DNA from: DASUPK01 sp963695805
Lineage (GTDB): Bacteria > Actinomycetota > Thermoleophilia > Solirubrobacterales > 70-9
DNA: 64,000 nt
Assembly: GCA_963695805.1 (NCBI GenBank)
Contig: CAVOHV010000010.1
Span: 1 to 64,000, forward strand
Reading direction: 5' to 3'
Shown here one piece after another: positions 58,753 to 64,000 of the stretch. The position numbers and the translations under genes are program-made. The notes beneath the pieces are model-generated. The model saw nothing but the letters and a program-made list of their open reading frames with translations, did not search any database and had not been told where the DNA came from. Numbering within the stretch: the first letter of the stretch is position 1; each line of letters starts with the position of its first letter.

Positions 58753-60321
58753 TCAGCCTCGGACTATAAGCTTGCGTTTGCCTGAGGCCCCGGGCTCGTA
58801 CGGATAGCCGCTCTGGCGCTTCACGAGCGCTCTGAACACGTAGCGCACGCGACCTCGCGTCTGCGTGAACCGGTACTTCCCTCGGAAGTGTCCGTCTGCT
58901 TCGGTCCGCAGCTGTTTGAAGGTGCGCCACTTGCGACCGACCCGAGCCTGCATGGCGACGGCCCGGCCCTCGGCGTTCGGCCCAGGAACACGCCCCGAGA
59001 ACCGTGCTGCTTCCCCGTTCTCGAGACTCTTCTTCAGGATCTCAAGCGTCGGGACGACCCTGGAATCGAGTTGCACCTTCCCGCCGAGAACTTTGTCGTT
59101 GTAGCGGTAGACGAGATCGAGCCGGCGCGAAGGCCCGGCCTCGAGGCGCGTTGCGAACCGACCGTTGTCCTGCGTTGTGGCGGTACCGACGAGCTCGCGC
59201 GAAGCGTCGGGCAGGTCGATCGTCTCGTACACGCAGACCGTCGCTCCTGACACCGGCGTTCCGGCGCCGTCCTTAAGGGAGCCACGGATTACCGGTTGTA
59301 CCTTCGAGGTGACCGAGGCCCGACCCCGTGGCTGCCCGCCCACGTCCGCGCCGACTTCCAAATCGGCCGCTGCAATGCCGCCGGATCCTGGGCACGAGTT
59401 GTCGACCTGCACGGTGCGCCGCACGCATGGTGATGAGACGTTGCCGCCGACGTCCTCAGAGCAGATCGCAACATCATTCGGGCCGTTCGTCCAGCCCTGG
59501 TCACGCTGAGTATCAATTGCGAGGCCCTGACCAGATGACCCTGGGCACGGCTTGAGAGCCGTATAGGTGCCGTTGTAGTTCGGCTCACAGAAATCAACAC
59601 CGCGCGAATAAATGCCGTTCACGTAGACGCGGACAGCGCGTGCACCTCCGCCCGAGTCTGTTGCGACTATCTGAAGGTCCTGCACACCATGGACAACCGC
59701 ACCGCTCAGGAGTGGACCATCGGCCGTGATCCCCGGTGCGGAACCGTCGTGGACGGTGGCGTTGAAGTTAGTCATCCAGACATACGCCCAATCGCTATGA
59801 CAGTTGGGAGCTTTGAAGCACTGGAGGCGGATCTCAAAAGTCGTCCCTCCGTTTGCCGAGGCGTTTGTCCAACAGTTAGCTGGCGTTGCGCAAGTCGCGA
59901 AAACCTGGAATCCGGGAGCACCGTCGCTGAACGACGCGGCGGCGAAGCCGCTGTCATTTCCGTAATGAACTAGCGCAGTTGTGGTCGTGAAGGTCGTCCC
60001 ACTCGCGGCAACGAAACGCCACGCCAGTTCCGCGCCATTGGCGGTCCAGCCGGTTGCCGCACCCTCGTAGTTGGTGTCAAGGCGAAGCCCGTAAAGCTGT
60101 CCTCCACCACAATCGTTCGTGCCCCAGATGCTGTAGGCACCGAACGCTGCCTTGATTGCATCTGTGTACGGAACCGCTGGTGGAATGCACTGGGTGACCC
60201 GGTAATCCGCCTGGGCGCGGGCGGGTGAACTCACCCCGATCACGGCAAGGGCGAGCAGAATCAGTACGAAGTTGCGGAACCGAGAACGCCGGAGGCCTGC
60301 CTTACTCGCGGTCTCACTCAT
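58753..60321 (-). CDS. Secreted multi-domain protein cotranscribed with the sigma/anti-sigma fusion
   Basis: 522 residues from ATG 60321, which follows GAGGAGACCACG. Signal peptide about 1-38. N-terminal region rich in Cys, Trp and Gly/Ser (residues 40-190) with jelly-roll-like strands. Middle: GSAPGITADGP and VQDLQIVATDSGGG, then DVGGNVSSPCVRRTVQVD, an Ig-like/fibronectin-like layout. C-terminal: VIRGSLKDGAGTPVSGATVCVYE (a CarboxypepD-regulatory-like or prealbumin fold), then GRKWRTFKQLRTEADGHFRGKYRF and RVRYVFRALVKRQSGYPY, a second beta-sandwich. Possibly sugar- or surface-binding. It starts 66 bases after the stop of the sigma-factor gene on the same strand. Confidence 0.7.
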   Translation of the reverse strand: MSETASKAGLRRSRFRNFVLILLALAVIGVSSPARAQADYRVTQCIPPAVPYTDAIKAAFGAYSIWGTNDCGGGQLYGLRLDTNYEGAATGWTANGAELAWRFVAASGTTFTTTTALVHYGNDSGFAAASFSDGAPGFQVFATCATPANCWTNASANGGTTFEIRLQCFKAPNCHSDWAYVWMTNFNATVHDGSAPGITADGPLLSGAVVHGVQDLQIVATDSGGGARAVRVYVNGIYSRGVDFCEPNYNGTYTALKPCPGSSGQGLAIDTQRDQGWTNGPNDVAICSEDVGGNVSSPCVRRTVQVDNSCPGSGGIAAADLEVGADVGGQPRGRASVTSKVQPVIRGSLKDGAGTPVSGATVCVYETIDLPDASRELVGTATTQDNGRFATRLEAGPSRRLDLVYRYNDKVLGGKVQLDSRVVPTLEILKKSLENGEAARFSGRVPGPNAEGRAVAMQARVGRKWRTFKQLRTEADGHFRGKYRFTQTRGRVRYVFRALVKRQSGYPYEPGASGKRKLIVRG

Positions 60322-60386
60322 CGTGGTCTCCTCACCGAATGCCATCGACTCCTTAAGCGATGAATTCGCGAAAGTCGTCCCCTGTC

Positions 60387-61769
60387 TCATCCCTCAATCC
60401 CGAAGCCGCCACCGCCAGAGCCTCCGCCGCCGCCTGAGGCACCGCCCCCGCCGCTCGGCGCGCCGCCGAACTCACTGCTACCGGTGCTGCCTGAAGAGGA
60501 GGGCGCGGAGCTCGGCTCGAAGCTGAACTGCCGGGTCTTCTGCTGGACCGGCGTCGGCTGCTCGGCGGACGGCGGCTCGGCGGACGGCGGGCTCTCAGCG
60601 GACTCGACAGGCCCCTGCGCCGGCGGTCGCTCCACCGGCTGCTCCGCCACAACCGGCGGCTCCGTCGGACTTGCGGGCCGCTGCAACTGAGGCCGCTGAT
60701 GATTCGAGGGGGCGTTCCCTCCCACCGCCCCCGGATCCACCAGTCCAGTCGCAACGCAGGTCGCGCCTCCCGCCGCGGTCGCTCCGCAGATGGCGAGAAC
60801 CTTCGCGACAGCCGCCACCCCCGCTCCACGGGTCCCTCCGGCCGTGGCCAGCGCGGTCGCCTCGCCGCTGCCCCCTCCGCCGCCGCGAGCGAGAAGCGAA
60901 TAGCTCGTCTCGCGAACTTTGTCCAAAGCGACCGCAGCCCGCTCGGCGATCCACTCGTGAGGACCCCCGCCGATCGCCTGATCGAGCACCGGTCCGGCTG
61001 GAGCGAGGTCGAAGACCCTGCCGGGGACCGCGCGGTAGGCGCGCAGCTTCGCCCGGCACGTTGCACAGCTACGCAGATGGAACTCCACGGCGTCGGTCGA
61101 TCCGCTCGCGCTCTCCCCGTCTGCCAGCTCCGAGAGTGCGCCGGCGAGCTGCTCGCACCGACGTCCCTGCTCGATGTCGGAGAAGACCTGCAGAAAGCGC
61201 TTGCGGCCTTCCGCCATGCAGCGGTTGATTTTCGTATAGGACCAGCCCGTGATCTCGCCGATCTCGGCGTAGGAGTAGCCCTGGGCCTTGAGGGTCAGCG
61301 CGCGAACCTCCTGTGGCTTGAGGGCTCGCAGCGCCTCTCCCGAGCGAGCGACCCGCTCGCGGCGAGCCAGTCGGTCGTTCGGTCCAGGGCTCTCCGAGGC
61401 GATGAACTCAAGCGGGTCGCGATCGGCGTCATCGCCGTGGCCCGGTGCCCGCGGGGAGCCCAGCAGCCGCTCCCGCTGACGGCGGACAGCCAGCGCCTCC
61501 CGCTTCGTGACCGTCTGCATCCAGCGGACCAGGGCATCGCCCTCGATCGGCGGGGCCTTGGTGAGCAGGATCTCGAGGGCGCGTTGATAGGCGTCTTCGG
61601 CGTCGTCCGCGCAGATCGAGTAGCGACGAGCCGTGCGCCTGAAGACGGCGTCATGGCTGTCGATCAGGGAGCTTGCGGCGCGCCGACGGGACTCCGTTGC
61701 GACCGCGTCCTCCCCACGATCGACGGCGGATCGCTCGTCGACCCCAGCATCAGCGGTTTTTCCTCCCAT
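60387..61769 (-). CDS. ECF-like sigma factor fused to anti-sigma zinc finger, membrane helix and low-complexity tail
   Basis: 460 residues from ATG 61769. Sigma region 2 about 30-100 (YSICADDAEDAYQRALEILL, WMQTVTKREALAVRR), region 4 about 148-195 (LTLKAQGYSYAEIGEITGW and TKINRCMAEGRKRF). Residues 205-245 are a zf-HC2-type anti-sigma motif: C205...H231-LRS-C235-AT-C238. A membrane helix about 316-344 (GVAAVAKVLAICGATAAGGATCVATGLV) would put residues 345-460, rich in Pro, Ser and Gly and ending GGGFGIEG, outside. So sigma factor and anti-sigma are in one chain, to be freed presumably by proteolysis. Its neighbour at 58753 may be a target or sensor ligand. A GTG 33 bases upstream is an alternative start. 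Confidence 0.82.
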   Translation of the reverse strand: MGGKTADAGVDERSAVDRGEDAVATESRRRAASSLIDSHDAVFRRTARRYSICADDAEDAYQRALEILLTKAPPIEGDALVRWMQTVTKREALAVRRQRERLLGSPRAPGHGDDADRDPLEFIASESPGPNDRLARRERVARSGEALRALKPQEVRALTLKAQGYSYAEIGEITGWSYTKINRCMAEGRKRFLQVFSDIEQGRRCEQLAGALSELADGESASGSTDAVEFHLRSCATCRAKLRAYRAVPGRVFDLAPAGPVLDQAIGGGPHEWIAERAAVALDKVRETSYSLLARGGGGGSGEATALATAGGTRGAGVAAVAKVLAICGATAAGGATCVATGLVDPGAVGGNAPSNHQRPQLQRPASPTEPPVVAEQPVERPPAQGPVESAESPPSAEPPSAEQPTPVQQKTRQFSFEPSSAPSSSGSTGSSEFGGAPSGGGGASGGGGGSGGGGFGIEG

Positions 61770-61851
61770 CAGACCCAGACGGCTCACCTCCGACACATCC
61801 AGGTGAGCTGAAAACTGACACGACTCGCCCCATGCCACCAGCGTCACTGTT

Positions 61852-61919
61852 CGGAAATTGCGTAAGGCGGGCTCCGAAAAGCTCCGCAAATTGCGCGATA
61901 CGCGTGACTGCAATTTCCG
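61852..61919. promoter_or_regulatory. Inverted GGAAAT boxes in the divergent promoter region
   Basis: CGGAAATTGC (61852-61861) and its exact complement GCAATTTCCG (61910-61919) enclose 48 bases that contain CGCAAATTGCG (61885-61895). Both GGAAAT boxes point towards the genes at 61967 (plus) and 61769 (minus) and resemble -35 elements of ECF sigma promoters. No matching -10 was firmly placed. Confidence 0.45.
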
Positions 61920-61966
61920 GCCTGGCCCCGCTTGTGGGAGCGAGGGTGTCCTGCGATAGTCAACCC

Positions 61967-62491
61967 ATGCCCGTCGGGAGGGGAACCATCGCGCTGGCGA
62001 CTCTGGCTCTTACCGTCGGAGTGGCCGTCACTGCGGTCGCGGGAGAGCCCGCCCAGTCGCTCGCGAAGAAGAGGGTGAAGGTCATCCTCCTCAAGACCCG
62101 GGTCGCCTCCGACGGGTTCCTCACCCCCGGGCAGCCAGAGACCGTGGGCGTCTCGCACATGCCGCGGAAAACCAACTTCAAGATGGCGATCGAGCCGCTC
62201 CCGACGACGCTGCAGTGCGGCCAGTTCTACTTCTGCGACGTCGCTCCCGTCACCCCAGTCCCCGGCTCGCCGCCGTTCCACACGAACAGGAAGGGGGAGG
62301 CGGTGGTCACCTTCGTGATGCCGAGCACCTACAACATCGCCACCGACCCGTTCGATCCCGCCAGCCGGCGTCCGGTCTCCTGGGCCAACGGCCAGCGGGT
62401 CCACATCGACGTCCAGGGCGTGAAGCGCAAGCACCGCGTGAAGAAGATCGGCTTCGGCTTCGGTCGGGCGACCGTGCAGACGAGCGCCTAG
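61967..62491 (+). CDS. Small secreted protein, unknown
   Basis: 174 residues from ATG 61967. Signal peptide about 1-26 (LATLALTVGVAVTAVAG) followed by a basic segment. The mature part is beta-rich with two cysteines (CGQFYFCDV near 82) forming a probable disulfide, and STYNIATDPFDPASRRPVSWANGQRVHIDVQG near 124-156. A DPFDP acidic turn might bind a cation. No family was recognised. It lies divergently to the sigma-factor fusion and shares the GGAAAT region, so it may be a target of that sigma factor. Signal-peptide prediction is by eye. Confidence 0.65.
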   Translation: MPVGRGTIALATLALTVGVAVTAVAGEPAQSLAKKRVKVILLKTRVASDGFLTPGQPETVGVSHMPRKTNFKMAIEPLPTTLQCGQFYFCDVAPVTPVPGSPPFHTNRKGEAVVTFVMPSTYNIATDPFDPASRRPVSWANGQRVHIDVQGVKRKHRVKKIGFGFGRATVQTSA

Positions 62492-62544
62492 CTGCGACCC
62501 AACCTGCCGTCGCGTCGATGGTCGCTAGCTATCCTCGCGCCGCC

Positions 62545-63492
<948 letters not shown>

Positions 63493-63514
63493 CGAGCTTT
63501 CGGGCGATAAAGAG

Positions 63515-64000
63515 GTGGACCCGGCGACAGAGCGAGGCGGAACCGCGGCATGGGCCGCGCTGGCTCTGGTCTGCCTGGTCGCGACGGTGGTTCTCGTCTC
63601 CTCGGAACCAGACTTAGCTTCTTCGGCGACGACTGGAACTTTCTGCTCGTACGCGCAGGCCTGAAGGGGAGTTCCCTCTTCGTCCCCCACAACGGGCAGC
63701 TGGTCGTGGGGCTCGACCTGACCTTCAAGGCGGTGGTCGCGCTCTTCGGGTACTCACAGCTCCCGTTCCGCTTGATCCTCGGTCTCGCGGTGGCAGGAGT
63801 CGGGGTCTCGGTCTATTTGCTGCTGGCGGATCGCCTTGGGTGGATGGTCACGCCGAAGGATCAAGCGTCGGGGCGGAGGCGATGTAGGCGATTCGCTGGC
63901 GGGCACGGCCCCGAGGAACTCGAACTTCGAACGGGTACGACGCTGATCACCAACGTCGGGCCGAACCGGCTGACCGTCTTGGTCGGACGGTTCTCACCGC
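63515..64000 (+). pseudogene. Polytopic membrane protein (glycosyltransferase-like), frame broken, runs off right edge
   Basis: GTG 63515 opens a frame with a hydrophobic helix AAWAALALVCLVATVVLVSS and stops at 63664. From about 63616 another frame continues SFFGDDWNFLLVRAG, SLFVPHNGQLV, a second helix LILGLAVAGVGVSVYLLL and ADRLGWMV, open to the edge. Inserting one base near 63605 would join them. FGDDWNF and PHNGQ are typical of multi-helix mannosyltransferase-like proteins. Past about 63840 the sequence loses membrane character, so another break is possible. The start follows a weak AGAGG. Confidence 0.55.

Overview
The window reads as about 64 kb of a high-GC, gene-dense chromosome from an actinomycete-like bacterium. 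My best guess is class Thermoleophilia (Solirubrobacterales relatives). This rests on the GC content, common GTG/TTG starts, frequent 4-base ATGA/GTGA gene overlaps, InhA-like FabI, class II ribonucleotide reductase with NrdR, and a small exported protein starting 'MRQLKPHLTYANV', a style I associate with that class. No rRNA genes, prophage, IS elements or CRISPR arrays were seen. One tRNA (Thr-CGT) is present. Three reading frames are broken at or beside short G/C runs (near 436, 54915 and 63605), so some breaks may be assembly errors.

Layout: 1-7336 is a surface-glycan cluster (glycosyltransferases, a polytopic GT-C-like protein, a UDP-HexNAc dehydrogenase). 7337-12582 holds a lipoprotein, an unknown protein coupled to a trypsin-like protease, and a large secreted hydrolase-like protein. 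12684-14824 has an HNH protein beside tRNA-Thr, a crotonase and two tandem SnoaL-fold paralogs. 14888-21895 is a compact minus-strand fatty-acid operon in the order fabD-fabH-fabG-acpP-fabF-carboxyltransferase-MaoC-fabI, most genes overlapping by a few bases. 22182-28520 has a DMT membrane protein, a decayed locus, a cupin, a GAF kinase/NarL regulator pair, an acyl-CoA synthetase and a class-A-like serine hydrolase. 28524-36015 contains an OmpR-type two-component pair and a replication block (holB-tmk, GST-like protein, topA); the topoisomerase resembles archaeal enzymes.

36146-40965 carries an epimerase, a siroheme-type dehydrogenase, an ABC exporter and a HlyIII protein. 41225-44539 is nrdR-nrdJ with a candidate NrdR box. 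44678-46318 is a GlcG-like protein with a formaldehyde-dehydrogenase-like enzyme. 46343-54785 has a repeat-bearing surface protein, a diguanylate cyclase, an amine oxidase/MBL-hydrolase pair, an MFS-MerR operon, a PhzF protein and a DUF4389 protein. 54787-56855 is a metal-response module: CsoR faces a YHS permease and a DUF4396 protein across a perfect CsoR-type operator. 56845-58732 has a SnoaL protein, a cation/proton exchanger and a small exported protein.

58753-62491 contains the most unusual locus: an ECF-like sigma factor fused in one chain to an anti-sigma zinc finger, a membrane helix and a low-complexity tail, followed by a secreted multi-domain protein and facing a small secreted protein across a promoter region with inverted GGAAAT boxes. 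The window ends with a UDP-glucuronate decarboxylase and a broken membrane-protein gene, so glycan genes flank both sides.
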